From Nocardioides caldifontis (GTDB lineage: Bacteria; Actinomycetota; Actinomycetes; Propionibacteriales; Nocardioidaceae), in contig NZ_ML701736.1 in the NCBI RefSeq assembly GCF_008087345.1, forward strand, positions 544,386 to 606,610: a DNA stretch of 62,225 nucleotides, written 5' to 3'. Shown here in pieces: positions 29,659 to 37,290 of the stretch. The notes under the pieces were generated by a model, which saw nothing but the letters and a program-made list of their open reading frames with translations, did no database searches and was not told the DNA's origin. Positions within the stretch are counted from its first letter, which is position 1; every line of letters starts with the position of its first letter. The position numbers were made by a program, and so were the translations under genes.

Positions 29659-30244
29659 CCTCGAGGACGTGCCAGTGCTTCGGCTCCCCGCCGAAGGCGG
29701 TGCCGTCCCACTCCTCCTCGTCGACCGCGTGCACCTCCATGCCGTCCACGAGTGCGACCACCTCCGCACGTGAGTGGAAGGTGAGCGGCTGCGACCCGCG
29801 CCAGCTGTCCCGGTCGCCGAACAACGTGACCGCCAGCCAGCCCCCGGGGAGCAGGCAGCCCCGCACCCGACGCCACACCGCCGGGAAGTCGCCCGGGGGC
29901 ACGAACGGCAGCGCGTAGCTGCTGTGCACCAGCGCCGCGGGCGGCAGCCGCACCGTGCGGAGGTCTTCCACGACGGTCTTCACCAGCCCACCCCGGACCA
30001 GGTCCCGGAGGTGGCCCGGCATCGTCGGGTCCGCGTCGACAGCCGTCACCCGCCATCCGGCCGCGACCATCGCCCGGGTCTCCACCCCGCTCCCGCAGCC
30101 GAGGTCGACCGCCCGCCTCCGCTTCCCCGGACCCGCCAGCTCGAGCACCCGCACCGCCAGCGGCCGCGGCGCCCTCCCGGCCTGGGCGTCGTTGTACGCC
30201 GCCCACACCGACCGAGCCGCCCGTCCTGTCCGCTCCACGCCCAC
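29627..30244 (-). CDS. Class I SAM-dependent methyltransferase
   Basis: The 205-residue methyltransferase has motif I VDLGCGSGVETR and the acidic motif II TAVDADPTM; HWHVLEVTAR closes the fold. The substrate is unknown, and small proteins of this type act on metabolites or small molecules. The start GTG 30244 has GGGAGG eight bases upstream; GTG 30238 is an alternative. Its 3' end overlaps the convergent secreted-protein gene by 32 bp. Confidence 0.83.
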   Translation of the reverse strand: MGVERTGRAARSVWAAYNDAQAGRAPRPLAVRVLELAGPGKRRRAVDLGCGSGVETRAMVAAGWRVTAVDADPTMPGHLRDLVRGGLVKTVVEDLRTVRLPPAALVHSSYALPFVPPGDFPAVWRRVRGCLLPGGWLAVTLFGDRDSWRGSQPLTFHSRAEVVALVDGMEVHAVDEEEWDGTAFGGEPKHWHVLEVTARSAGGPC

Positions 30245-30274
30245 CCGCCGATCCTCCCCTTCCTCGGCCCTGGT

Positions 30275-30315
30275 GGGTGTTGAACCGCCCCTCGTGGCGC
30301 GCGGTCGGGCGCTTG
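30275..30315 (-). repeat. Dispersed repeat copy 1 (inverted)
   Basis: Read on the minus strand, this copy contains CGCGCCACGAGGGGCGGTTC followed by AAC. Two further copies lie at 30394-30418 and 31606-31628 on the + strand with consensus GCCACRARGGGCGGYTCRAC. Copies 1 and 2 could pair as a 15-bp imperfect stem enclosing ~100 bases. Confidence 0.7.
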
Positions 30316-30393
30316 TCCCGTGCAGATGGGCTCTTCGCGGGCCGATCGAGGACCCAACTGCACAGGATGAGGCCCACGCCGTACGACGCCGCC

Positions 30394-30418
30394 GCTCGCC
30401 ACGAAGGGCGGCTCGACA
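30394..30418 (+). repeat. Dispersed repeat copy 2
   Basis: The core GCCACGAAGGGCGGCTCGAC lies immediately before the stop codon of the first VOC gene. It matches the copy at 31606-31628, which lies immediately before another gene, and is inverted relative to the copy at 30275-30315. Confidence 0.7.
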
Positions 30419-30420
30419 GC

Positions 30421-30882
30421 TCAGTCCAGGCAGAACTCGTTGCCCTCCGGGTCGGCCATGATCAGATGGCCCGCCTCGAGCGGTGGCGCCGGCTCGTGTC
30501 GCTGCAGCCGCTTCGCCCCGAGCGCGACGAGCCGGTCGGCCTCGGCCTCGAGCGCGGCCATCCGCTCCTCGCCCTGCAGCCCCGGTGCGGCTCGTACGTC
30601 GAGGTGGACCCGGTTCTTGGTGACCTTCTCCTCCGGCACCTGCTGGAAGAACAACCGCGGGCCTTGACCGGCCGGGTCCTCGACAGCCGACCGTGCGTTC
30701 CGGTGCTCGGGGGGCACACCGATGCGCTCGAGGAACCCGTCCCACGCGGCGAGCGGGTCGGCCCCTTCGGCCAGCTGGACGCCCGGTGGCGCGGGGTGCA
30801 CGTACCCCAGCACGTCGCGCCAGAAGGTGGACAGCGCCCGGGGGTCGTGCGCGTCGAAGGTGATCTGGACCTGACGGCTCAT
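30421..30882 (-). CDS. VOC family (glyoxalase-like) protein 1
   Basis: The 153-residue vicinal-oxygen-chelate protein begins VQITFDAHDPRALSTFWRDVLGY and has the glyoxalase-like second half ending in DPEGNEFCLD. Conserved His and Glu residues at strand ends suggest a metal site, but no reaction can be assigned. A second, shorter VOC gene lies 0.3 kb away on the same strand, and both are bordered by the same dispersed repeat. The upstream ribosome-binding site is AGGAGGAG. Confidence 0.82.
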   Translation of the reverse strand: MSRQVQITFDAHDPRALSTFWRDVLGYVHPAPPGVQLAEGADPLAAWDGFLERIGVPPEHRNARSAVEDPAGQGPRLFFQQVPEEKVTKNRVHLDVRAAPGLQGEERMAALEAEADRLVALGAKRLQRHEPAPPLEAGHLIMADPEGNEFCLD

Positions 30883-31203
30883 GCTCGCTCCTCCTGCTCC
30901 GGTGGGACGGCACCACCCTCACACCCGATGCGGACAGCTCCGGTCCGCTACCTCCTGCGAAGTCGCCGATCTGAGGCACCGGAGGGCGCGAGATAGGGAA
31001 ATCGTCCGATCCGCGCTCGCCGACCGAGGCGGACGATGGGCAGGTGCCGCAACGTCAGGAGCCCCGATGATCACCGCCACCGACATGGCCGCCGCTCGCG
31101 CCCTTCCCCACGTGGGCGCGGGGATCGAGCGGATCGTCCACCGCGCACGACGCCGAGCGGCCGCCGCCGTGGTCGGGTCCCCCCGCCACGGACGGTCCCC
31201 CCG
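30883..31203. other. 321-bp stretch between VOC genes, possibly one small ORF
   Basis: The stretch lies between the start of VOC gene 1 and the stop of VOC gene 2, both on the minus strand. I see no RNA gene. The only candidate gene is a 46-codon ORF on the + strand at 31067-31207, listed separately. TAGGGA near 30992 could be a weak -10 element for a + strand transcript. Confidence 0.4.
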
Positions 31204-31207
31204 CTAG
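31067..31207 (+). CDS. Possible small basic protein (46 residues)
   Basis: The ORF begins MITATDMAAARALPHV and is Arg/Ala-rich toward the C-terminus. AGGAG lies five bases before the ATG, better than chance for this region. No family is recognised, and the ORF overlaps the end of the convergent VOC gene by four bases. It could equally be an accidental ORF in GC-rich DNA. Confidence 0.3.
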   Translation: MITATDMAAARALPHVGAGIERIVHRARRRAAAAVVGSPRHGRSPR

Positions 31208-31578
31208 CCCCATACCGTCGCGTGCTCGGCGAAGTCCTCGCTCTGCACGGGGACGACGCAGAACAGCAGCCCCGCCGGGTCCCGCAGGTGCACGCACCCG
31301 TCGTACTCACCGACGCGTTCCGCTCCGAGCGCCTCCAGCCGCTCCACCTCGGCCTCGGTGTCGTCGGTCTCGATGTCGAGGTGGACCCGAGAGGCCCCGC
31401 TCCCGAGCCGCTGGTGCGCCAGCACCATCCCGGAACCCAGCGGAGCGACGACGGTGAACGGCGTCCCCTCCTCGACCTCCGGTGTGCTACCGAGCGCGCC
31501 GGCCCAGAAGGACACCTCGGCGTCCGAGACCTGCGCGGGAGAGTCGAGGAGGACCACGTGCAGTCGGCTGCGATGCAT
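31204..31578 (-). CDS. VOC family (glyoxalase-like) protein 2
   Basis: The 124-residue single-module VOC protein begins MHRSRLHVVLLDSPAQ and ends LRDPAGLLFCVVPVQ. RVHLDIETDD and GCVHLRDPAG place putative metal-binding residues in the family positions. The frame is open to 31689, but ATG 31578 gives the normal N-terminus and the extension would read through the dispersed repeat. The function is unknown. Confidence 0.8.
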   Translation of the reverse strand: MHRSRLHVVLLDSPAQVSDAEVSFWAGALGSTPEVEEGTPFTVVAPLGSGMVLAHQRLGSGASRVHLDIETDDTEAEVERLEALGAERVGEYDGCVHLRDPAGLLFCVVPVQSEDFAEHATVWG

Positions 31579-31605
31579 CCCGGCACGGTACGCCGCAGGG
31601 GGCCG

Positions 31606-31628
31606 CGCGCCACAAGGGGCGGCTCGAC
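31606..31628 (+). repeat. Dispersed repeat copy 3
   Basis: The core GCCACAAGGGGCGGCTCGAC lies between VOC gene 2 and the histidine phosphatase gene. Similarity to copy 2 extends weakly upstream, where both have a GTACG...CCGC stretch. Confidence 0.7.
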
Positions 31629-31660
31629 GGACCAGGAGGTCGTCCGCCACCGGACGGAGC

Positions 31661-32392
31661 TCAGCGGTAGGTGAGCGGCCGCCGGTCACCTTCGAGGTGA
31701 GCGTGCTCGTTGTACGTCGACAGGGTCAGCCCTCGTCGTCCGCTGAGGACCTTCGTGACCGCCGTGTTCACGGCGACCCGGTTGAGGGCCCCGAACGTCG
31801 CGGCGACGTGGGCGGTGGACGTGGCGCCGCCACCCAACCCGGCCGCCTCCGCGCCGAGGAGCGTCGTCACGGCCATCGCGATCGGGCCACCGGAGCTCAC
31901 GACCGCGACGGTGCGGTGCAGGGCGAGCAGCTCGCGGGCCCGCTCGAGGGCGGCGACGACGCGCTCCTGGAAGGCCGGGAACGACTCGTCGTACTCGTCG
32001 TCCCACTCCCCCGACGTCCAGCGCCGGGTCGCCTCCTCGAACACCTCCTGGAAGGCCTGCTTGGGGCGGAGCGTCCGCGCGAGGTCCGCGATCATCAGCG
32101 CGGTGTTGCGGTAGAGCGGCTTGTGCACCTCCACGACGTGCTCGAAGTCGAACTCGTCCCAGCCCTTGTCGACCTCACAAGAAATTTCGGCGCCGAGCCC
32201 TTCGACCAGTCCGGCCGCGGTCTCCTCGTGACGACGCATGCCTCCGCGCACGACGAGGTCCGGCACCACGCCGCGCTCCCGCAGCGCAGCGCCCAGGACG
32301 CGGGACTGCTCGTGGCCGACCTCGGACAGCGCGTCGTAGTTCTTCGCGCCGAAGGACGCCTGGCCGTGGCGCACCAGGAGAAGGACGCTCAC
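31661..32392 (-). CDS. Histidine phosphatase family protein
   Basis: The 243-residue phosphatase has the catalytic motif LLVRHGQAS near residue 6 and a second His region around AVVSSGGPIAMAV, where the usual His is replaced by Ser/Gly context. This is typical of divergent members. The start GTG 32392 overlaps the stop of the upstream phosphotransferase by 4 bp. It is the last of five coupled genes with an acyl-CoA dehydrogenase, two SDRs and a kinase-like protein. Confidence 0.85.
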   Translation of the reverse strand: MSVLLLVRHGQASFGAKNYDALSEVGHEQSRVLGAALRERGVVPDLVVRGGMRRHEETAAGLVEGLGAEISCEVDKGWDEFDFEHVVEVHKPLYRNTALMIADLARTLRPKQAFQEVFEEATRRWTSGEWDDEYDESFPAFQERVVAALERARELLALHRTVAVVSSGGPIAMAVTTLLGAEAAGLGGGATSTAHVAATFGALNRVAVNTAVTKVLSGRRGLTLSTYNEHAHLEGDRRPLTYR

Positions 32393-33456
32393 CGTTCCGC
32401 CTTCCGGATCAGCCGGCGGCACCGCAGCTCGAGCATCACGACCGCGATGCCGAAGTGGCGGAACGCCGGGTTGGTGGTCTGCTTGTGGTGGTAGCGGTAG
32501 TAGATCTGCTGGCAGATCACCGCGAGCCGGAACAGCCCGAACACCTCGTAGAATGCCCACTCCCGGTCGGTGAGGACGAGCCCGGTGCGCGCGCAGTAGT
32601 GGTCGACCACCTCACGCCGGGTCATCATTCCCGGCGCGTGGGTGGGCTGCCGGCGGAACATCCGGAACCACCGGCTGTCGTCGGCCTGCACCCAGTAGGC
32701 GAGTGCCCCGCCGAGATCCATCAGCGGGTCGCCGACGGTCGCCATCTCCCAGTCCAGCAACCCGATCGGACGCGTCGGGTCGTCGGGCGAGAGCACGAGG
32801 TTGTCGAGGCGGAAGTCGTTGTGGATCAGGCAGCTACGCACGTCGGCCGGCTGGTGCTCGTCCAGCCAGCGCATCACCTTCTCGCAGGAGCCCACGTTGC
32901 GGGTGCGGGCCTTGCGGTAGCGCGTCGACCACCCGGCGACCTGGCGGGCGACGTACCCCTCACCCTTGCCGAGCGACGCGAGCCCTGCCGCCTCGACGTC
33001 GATCGAGTGGAGCTCGACGAGCAGGTCCACCGCGTTGGTGCACAGCCGTCGCACCTCCTCGGGTGAGAGCGCCAGCCCGAGCTCCTTGCGCGGGATGTGG
33101 CCGACCAGCCGCTCCATCACGTAGAACGGCGAGCCGATCACCGACTCGTCCTCGCAGAGCGCGACCATCCGCGGCACGTGCGGGAAGACCGGCCCGAGCT
33201 GCGACTGGATCCGGAACTCGCGCGCGACGTCGTGGGCGCCCTTCGCCTTCTGCCCCGCCGGCGGGCGGCGCAGGATCAGGTCCTGGTCGGGGTAGCGCAG
33301 CAGGTAGGTCAGGTTCGAGGCGCCGCCCGAGAACTGCCGCACCTCCGGCGTGCCGTCGACCCCGGCCCGCGCGGCGAGCCAGGTCGCGACCGCCTCGACG
33401 TCGAAGGCGTCCTCGTGCCTGACGGGCCGCGCCCCGGCGACCGATCCCTCCACCAC
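32389..33456 (-). CDS. Phosphotransferase (APH/ACAD10-like kinase fold)
   Basis: The 355-residue aminoglycoside-phosphotransferase-like protein has the nucleotide loop RQFSGGASNLTYLL, the catalytic loop CLIHNDFRLDNLVL with the Asp/Asn pair, and GLLDWEMATVGDPLMDLG for metal binding. Such proteins are regularly encoded beside acyl-CoA dehydrogenases and are fused to one in human ACAD10/11, where the kinase phosphorylates a 4-hydroxyacyl-CoA. The operon here fits that scheme: a kinase, an acyl-CoA dehydrogenase and two SDRs for hydroxy-fatty acid breakdown. That assignment is inference. Confidence 0.86.
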   Translation of the reverse strand: MVEGSVAGARPVRHEDAFDVEAVATWLAARAGVDGTPEVRQFSGGASNLTYLLRYPDQDLILRRPPAGQKAKGAHDVAREFRIQSQLGPVFPHVPRMVALCEDESVIGSPFYVMERLVGHIPRKELGLALSPEEVRRLCTNAVDLLVELHSIDVEAAGLASLGKGEGYVARQVAGWSTRYRKARTRNVGSCEKVMRWLDEHQPADVRSCLIHNDFRLDNLVLSPDDPTRPIGLLDWEMATVGDPLMDLGGALAYWVQADDSRWFRMFRRQPTHAPGMMTRREVVDHYCARTGLVLTDREWAFYEVFGLFRLAVICQQIYYRYHHKQTTNPAFRHFGIAVVMLELRCRRLIRKAER

Positions 33457-33460
33457 GGGC

Positions 33461-34213
33461 TCAGCTGAGCTTGCGGACGACCGACAGCGGCAGCGTCCGC
33501 ATGAGCACCGAGATCGGCACCCACGGCCAGGCGGGCACGAAGGCCTTCGGCTTCCGCTTCTCGATCGCCTCGACCATCGCGCGCACGCCGGTCTCGGTGT
33601 CGACCATGAACTTGGTCCGCTGCTGGACGTGCTCGTTCATCTCCGAGCGGATGTACCCCGGGTAGACGACCGACACGTCGACCCCCTTCACCCGCTCGCT
33701 GCGCAGCCCCTCGGCGAGCGAGGCCACGCCCGCCTTGGTCGCGGCGTACGTCGTCATCGACTTGCGCATCCCGCGCAGCGCCGACATCGAGGAGACCATC
33801 ACGAGGTGGCCGTGGCCCTGCTCGCGGAAGAGCTCCATGGCGGCCTCGGACTGGGCCAGCGCACCGATGAAGTTGGTCATCGCGGTCTGCTTGTTGGCGT
33901 CGTAGCGGCCGGTGCCGAGAGGAGCGCCCTTGCCGAGCCCGGCGTTGACCACGACCCGGTCGATCGTGCCGAGCTCGGCGGCCAGCTCACGGAACACCCG
34001 GAACACCGCAGTGTCGTCGGTGACGTCGAGCGCGCGGAGCGCCACCGTCCGGTCCGGGTGCGCGGCGCCGATCCCCTTGGCGAGCAGCTCGAGCCGGTCG
34101 GTGCGCCGCGCGCAGAGGGCGAGGTCGTAGCCGAGCGCGGCGAACTGCCGTGCCATCTCCTCGCCCAGGCCGGAGCTCGCGCCGGTGATGAGGATCGTCC
34201 CCTTGCTGCTCAT
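33461..34213 (-). CDS. SDR family oxidoreductase 1
   Basis: The 250-residue short-chain dehydrogenase has the cofactor motif TGASSGLGEEMA and the catalytic Ser plus YAATK (Tyr-x3-Lys). The Arg in CARRTDRLELLAKG after the second strand suggests NADP(H). It ends four bases before the phosphotransferase start, and its own start overlaps SDR 2 by 4 bp. Confidence 0.9.
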   Translation of the reverse strand: MSSKGTILITGASSGLGEEMARQFAALGYDLALCARRTDRLELLAKGIGAAHPDRTVALRALDVTDDTAVFRVFRELAAELGTIDRVVVNAGLGKGAPLGTGRYDANKQTAMTNFIGALAQSEAAMELFREQGHGHLVMVSSMSALRGMRKSMTTYAATKAGVASLAEGLRSERVKGVDVSVVYPGYIRSEMNEHVQQRTKFMVDTETGVRAMVEAIEKRKPKAFVPAWPWVPISVLMRTLPLSVVRKLS

Positions 34214-35025
34214 GCCCCGTCCTTCGTGGTCGATCGGTCGGCGGCGCCCTCGGCCGCCTCCTTGATGCGCCGGGCGAACCCGTGCTGCTCACGTTCGTAC
34301 ACCGGCCGCGCGAACCGCTTGGCGAGCACCGCGCGGCGGCCCGGGCGGTCGGTGAGGATGACGGGGCGGCCGGCGTCGACGCCGCGCACGACCTCCGCGG
34401 CGATCTGCTCGGCGGTCGTCCCCGACCGGTCGATCAGCCGTCGGGCGATCGACTGGAGCACCGTGTCGCTGCCGCTGAGCGAGGCGCCGAGGTTGGTCCG
34501 GAAGAACGACGGGCAGACCACCGAGGTGGTGATGCCGTACGGCGCCAGCTCGAACTGCAACGTCTCGCTGAGCGCCACGACCCCCGCCTTCACCGCGTTG
34601 TACGACGCCATGCCGGGCGGGTGCACGAGCCCGGCGAGCGAGGCGGTGTTCACGAGGTGGCCGCTCCGCTGCCGCTTCATCACCGGGGTGAAGGTGCGGC
34701 AGCCGCGGACCACCCCCAGCAGGTTGATGTCGATGACGCGCCGCCACTCCTCGAGCGTCGCGACGTCGATCCGGCCGCCGGACGCGATGCCGGCGTTGTT
34801 CACCAGCACGTCGAGGCCGCCCCACTGCTCCTCGACGTGGGCGCGCGCGGCCTCCCAGTCGGCCTCGGAGGTCACGTCCAGCCGGAGGTACGACGCGCCG
34901 TCCGGCACGGAGGCGTCCTCGCGGACGTCCGTCACCAGCACCCGGTCCCCCCGGGCCACGAAAGCCGTGACGAGGGCAGCACCGAGCCCCGACGCGCCCC
35001 CGGTGACGAGGACCCGGCGGCTCAT
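34210..35025 (-). CDS. SDR family oxidoreductase 2
   Basis: The 271-residue SDR begins MSRRVLVTGGASGLGAAL and has the catalytic Ser (TASLAG) and YNAVK. Asp in VTDVRED after beta-2 suggests NAD(H). A longer in-frame start at 35124 is rejected because ATG 35025 overlaps the acyl-CoA dehydrogenase stop by 4 bp and gives a standard SDR N-terminus. The C-terminus (RRAVLAKRFARPVYEREQHG) is longer than the minimal fold and may contact a membrane or partner. Confidence 0.9.
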   Translation of the reverse strand: MSRRVLVTGGASGLGAALVTAFVARGDRVLVTDVREDASVPDGASYLRLDVTSEADWEAARAHVEEQWGGLDVLVNNAGIASGGRIDVATLEEWRRVIDINLLGVVRGCRTFTPVMKRQRSGHLVNTASLAGLVHPPGMASYNAVKAGVVALSETLQFELAPYGITTSVVCPSFFRTNLGASLSGSDTVLQSIARRLIDRSGTTAEQIAAEVVRGVDAGRPVILTDRPGRRAVLAKRFARPVYEREQHGFARRIKEAAEGAADRSTTKDGA

Positions 35026-36281
35026 CGCGCCACCCCGTGCTTGCCGAGCTCGAGCCGGGCGACCATCCCGAGGTGCACCTCGTCGGGCCCGTCGGCGAGC
35101 CGGAGCGCGCGGGCGTTGGCCCACGCCCCGGCCAGCGGGAAGTCGTCGGTCATCCCGCCGCCACCGTGGAGCTGCATCGCGAAGTCGATGACCTCCTGCG
35201 CCATGGCCGGCGCGGCGGCCTTGATCTGGCTCACCTCGGACAGGGCGTCGAGGGGGCCGCCGACGTCGAGCTTCCAGGCGGCGTTCAGCACCAACAGCCG
35301 GGTGGAGTCGATCGCGATCCGGGCCTTGGCGATCCGCTCGCGGTTGCCCCCCAGGTTGACCAGCGGCTTGCCGAACGCCGTGCGTGAGACCCCGCGCCGG
35401 CAGGCGAGCTCGAGCGCCTTCTCGGCGAGCCCGATCAGCCGCATGCAGTGGTGGACCCGTCCGGGGCCGAGCCGTCCCTGGGCGATCGCGAACGCCTCCC
35501 CGGGCCCGGAGACGAAGCTGGAGAGCGGGACCCGGACGTCGGTGAAGGTGACCTCGCCGTGGCCGATCGGCTCGTCGTAGAACCCCATCGTCGGCAGCAT
35601 CCGCACCACCTCGACCCCAGGGGCGTCACGGGGCACCAGCACCATCGAGTGGCGGTGGTGCCGGTCCGCCTCGGGGTCGGTCAGCCCCATGACGATGAGC
35701 AGCGCGCACTCGGGGTTGCCGACGCCGGAGGAGAACCACTTGCGCCCGTTGACGACGATCTCGTCCCCGTCCACGGCCGCGGTGAGCTCCATGTTCGTGG
35801 CGTCGGAGGAGGCGACGTCGGGCTCGGTCATGCAGAAGGCGCTGCGGATCCGGCCGTCGAGCAGGGGGTCGAGCCACTGGTCGCGCTGCTCCTGGGTGCC
35901 GTACCTCAGCAGCACCTCCATGTTCCCGGTGTCGGGCGCATTGCAGTTGAGGACCAGCGGCGCGAGGAACGACCTGCCCATCTCCTCGGCCACCGGCGCG
36001 TAGTCGACGTTGGAGAGCCCTGCCCCGCCGTCGGTGCCGTAGCGCTCGGCATAGGGGCCCTCGTGGCCGGCAGGCAGGAAGAGGTTCCACAGCCCCTGGC
36101 TCCGCGCCTTGGCCTGGAGCTCCTTGACGGCGGGCTGCGGGGCCCAGGGGTCGCCCCCGGTCTCCCGGAGCCGGCGCAGCTCCCGGTGGAGCTCGGCCTC
36201 GACCGGCTCGACCTCCGTCTCGACGAAGGCGCGCACCCGGGCGCTGAGCTCGGCGGCGCGCGCTGACGGCTCGAAGTCCAT
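35022..36281 (-). CDS. Acyl-CoA dehydrogenase
   Basis: This 419-residue FAD-dependent dehydrogenase introduces a 2,3-double bond into an acyl-CoA. Family segments include FCMTEPDVASSDATNMEL (FAD and substrate binding) and MQLHGGGGMTDDFPLA in the C-terminal helical domain. It resembles ACAD10/11-type enzymes, consistent with the downstream phosphotransferase. It is the first gene of the five-gene operon; the ~280 bp upstream should hold the promoter. Confidence 0.9.
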   Translation of the reverse strand: MDFEPSARAAELSARVRAFVETEVEPVEAELHRELRRLRETGGDPWAPQPAVKELQAKARSQGLWNLFLPAGHEGPYAERYGTDGGAGLSNVDYAPVAEEMGRSFLAPLVLNCNAPDTGNMEVLLRYGTQEQRDQWLDPLLDGRIRSAFCMTEPDVASSDATNMELTAAVDGDEIVVNGRKWFSSGVGNPECALLIVMGLTDPEADRHHRHSMVLVPRDAPGVEVVRMLPTMGFYDEPIGHGEVTFTDVRVPLSSFVSGPGEAFAIAQGRLGPGRVHHCMRLIGLAEKALELACRRGVSRTAFGKPLVNLGGNRERIAKARIAIDSTRLLVLNAAWKLDVGGPLDALSEVSQIKAAAPAMAQEVIDFAMQLHGGGGMTDDFPLAGAWANARALRLADGPDEVHLGMVARLELGKHGVAR

Positions 36282-36561
36282 GGGCAGGACCCTAGGTCAC
36301 CCCGTCCGGGTCATGCAGAGATGGCTCGGACGGGCTATCAAGCGGGGTGTCGCCCCGGCCGATGAACAAGGTGACCGCTCACGGCAGCGCTTTCCCCGAG
36401 GCGCCCGGAACCCCCACGTGGTCACCGCGGCGAGGCTCACCCCCAAGGCCAGCCGCCCCCGGTGCCGGCCCCCTCCGGCCCCGGACAGGCAGCCCCCGGA
36501 CCCCCTCCGGGGGCTCTCGCCTTTTTCGCGCCGGCCCTGACGGGCCGGACGGGCCCGGGGC
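36282..36561. other. 280-bp gap with candidate + strand small RNA
   Basis: No convincing coding sequence is seen. The gap contains a terminator-like hairpin oriented to stop + strand transcription (listed separately), yet every annotated gene for ~6.7 kb upstream is on the minus strand. That leaves room for a + strand transcript of up to ~200 nt starting after 36290. The promoter of the minus-strand acyl-CoA dehydrogenase operon must also lie here. Confidence 0.35.
36491..36526 (+). terminator. Rho-independent-like terminator, + strand
   Basis: A perfect 10-bp stem, AGCCCCCGGA with TCCGGGGGCT, encloses a 5-base C loop and is followed, after CTCGCC, by five T. The T tract lies on the + strand side, so it does not serve the minus-strand sigma factor gene. 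The 6-base gap before the T tract weakens it. Confidence 0.55.
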
Positions 36562-37290
36562 TCAGACGGCCTCGGCCAGCAGGTCGCGCAGCCCCCGGGT
36601 GGCGCGGCTCTTCAGCTGGCTGACCCGGGACTCCGAGACCCCGAGCACCTGGCCGATCTCGCCGAGGCTGAGCTGCTCGAAGTAGTACAGCGACAGCACC
36701 ACCTGGTCGCGCTCGGGCAGCCGTCGGATCGCCTCCACGGCCAGCTCGGAGACCTCCTCGAGGTCCTCGTCCAGCTCCTCGCCTCCACCGCCGGCCGGCG
36801 CGAGCCCCTCGGGCTCCCAGGTGACCTCGTCGAGGCTCCGCACCCGTGAGGAGGTCCGGTTGTCCTCCAGCGCGCGCAGCTCCTTGACGGTGGTCCCGAG
36901 CCGCTCGGCGACCTCGGCGTCGGTGGGCGGGCGCCCCACCTCGTCCTCGAGCTCGGCGCGCGCCCGCTCGGCCTTCTTCAGGTCGTCCCGGACCGAGCGC
37001 GGCACCCAGTCGGAGCTGCGGAGGCTGTCCTTGATCGCGCCGAGGATCCGCGGAACGGCGTACGTCGAGAACTGCAGCCCGCGTCCGGGCTCGAACCGCT
37101 CCACCGCGTTGATCAGCCCGATGACGCCCTCGGAGGTGAGGTCGTGCTGGTCCACGTGGTCGGGGAGCTGCGCCCGGAACCGGCCGACGACGAACTTCAC
37201 CAGCGGCGAGTAGTGGACGACGAGGTCGTTGCGCAGCTCGTCGTCGTTCGTCTCGCGGAACCGGAGCCAGACCTCGTCCATGTCGTTCAC
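36562..37290 (-). CDS. whiG: FliA/WhiG-type RNA polymerase sigma factor
   Basis: The 242-residue sigma-70 group 3 protein has region 2 (NDLVVHYSPLVKFVVGRF, DLTSEGVIGLINAVERFEPG, FSTYAVPRILGAIKDSLR), a region 3 and region 4 (LGEIGQVLGVSESRVSQLKSRA). It matches the WhiG/FliA group controlling sporulation in Streptomyces and motility elsewhere. GTG 37290 overlaps the stop of the anti-sigma-like gene by 4 bp; ATG 37281 is also possible. A chemoreceptor gene at the window end makes a motility role plausible. Confidence 0.9.
   Translation of the reverse strand: MNDMDEVWLRFRETNDDELRNDLVVHYSPLVKFVVGRFRAQLPDHVDQHDLTSEGVIGLINAVERFEPGRGLQFSTYAVPRILGAIKDSLRSSDWVPRSVRDDLKKAERARAELEDEVGRPPTDAEVAERLGTTVKELRALEDNRTSSRVRSLDEVTWEPEGLAPAGGGGEELDEDLEEVSELAVEAIRRLPERDQVVLSLYYFEQLSLGEIGQVLGVSESRVSQLKSRATRGLRDLLAEAV

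Noticed and set aside
36282-36561. tmRNA, RNase P RNA, SRP RNA or cobalamin riboswitch in the sigma factor gap
   Set aside because: None of the conserved cores of these RNAs is visible.
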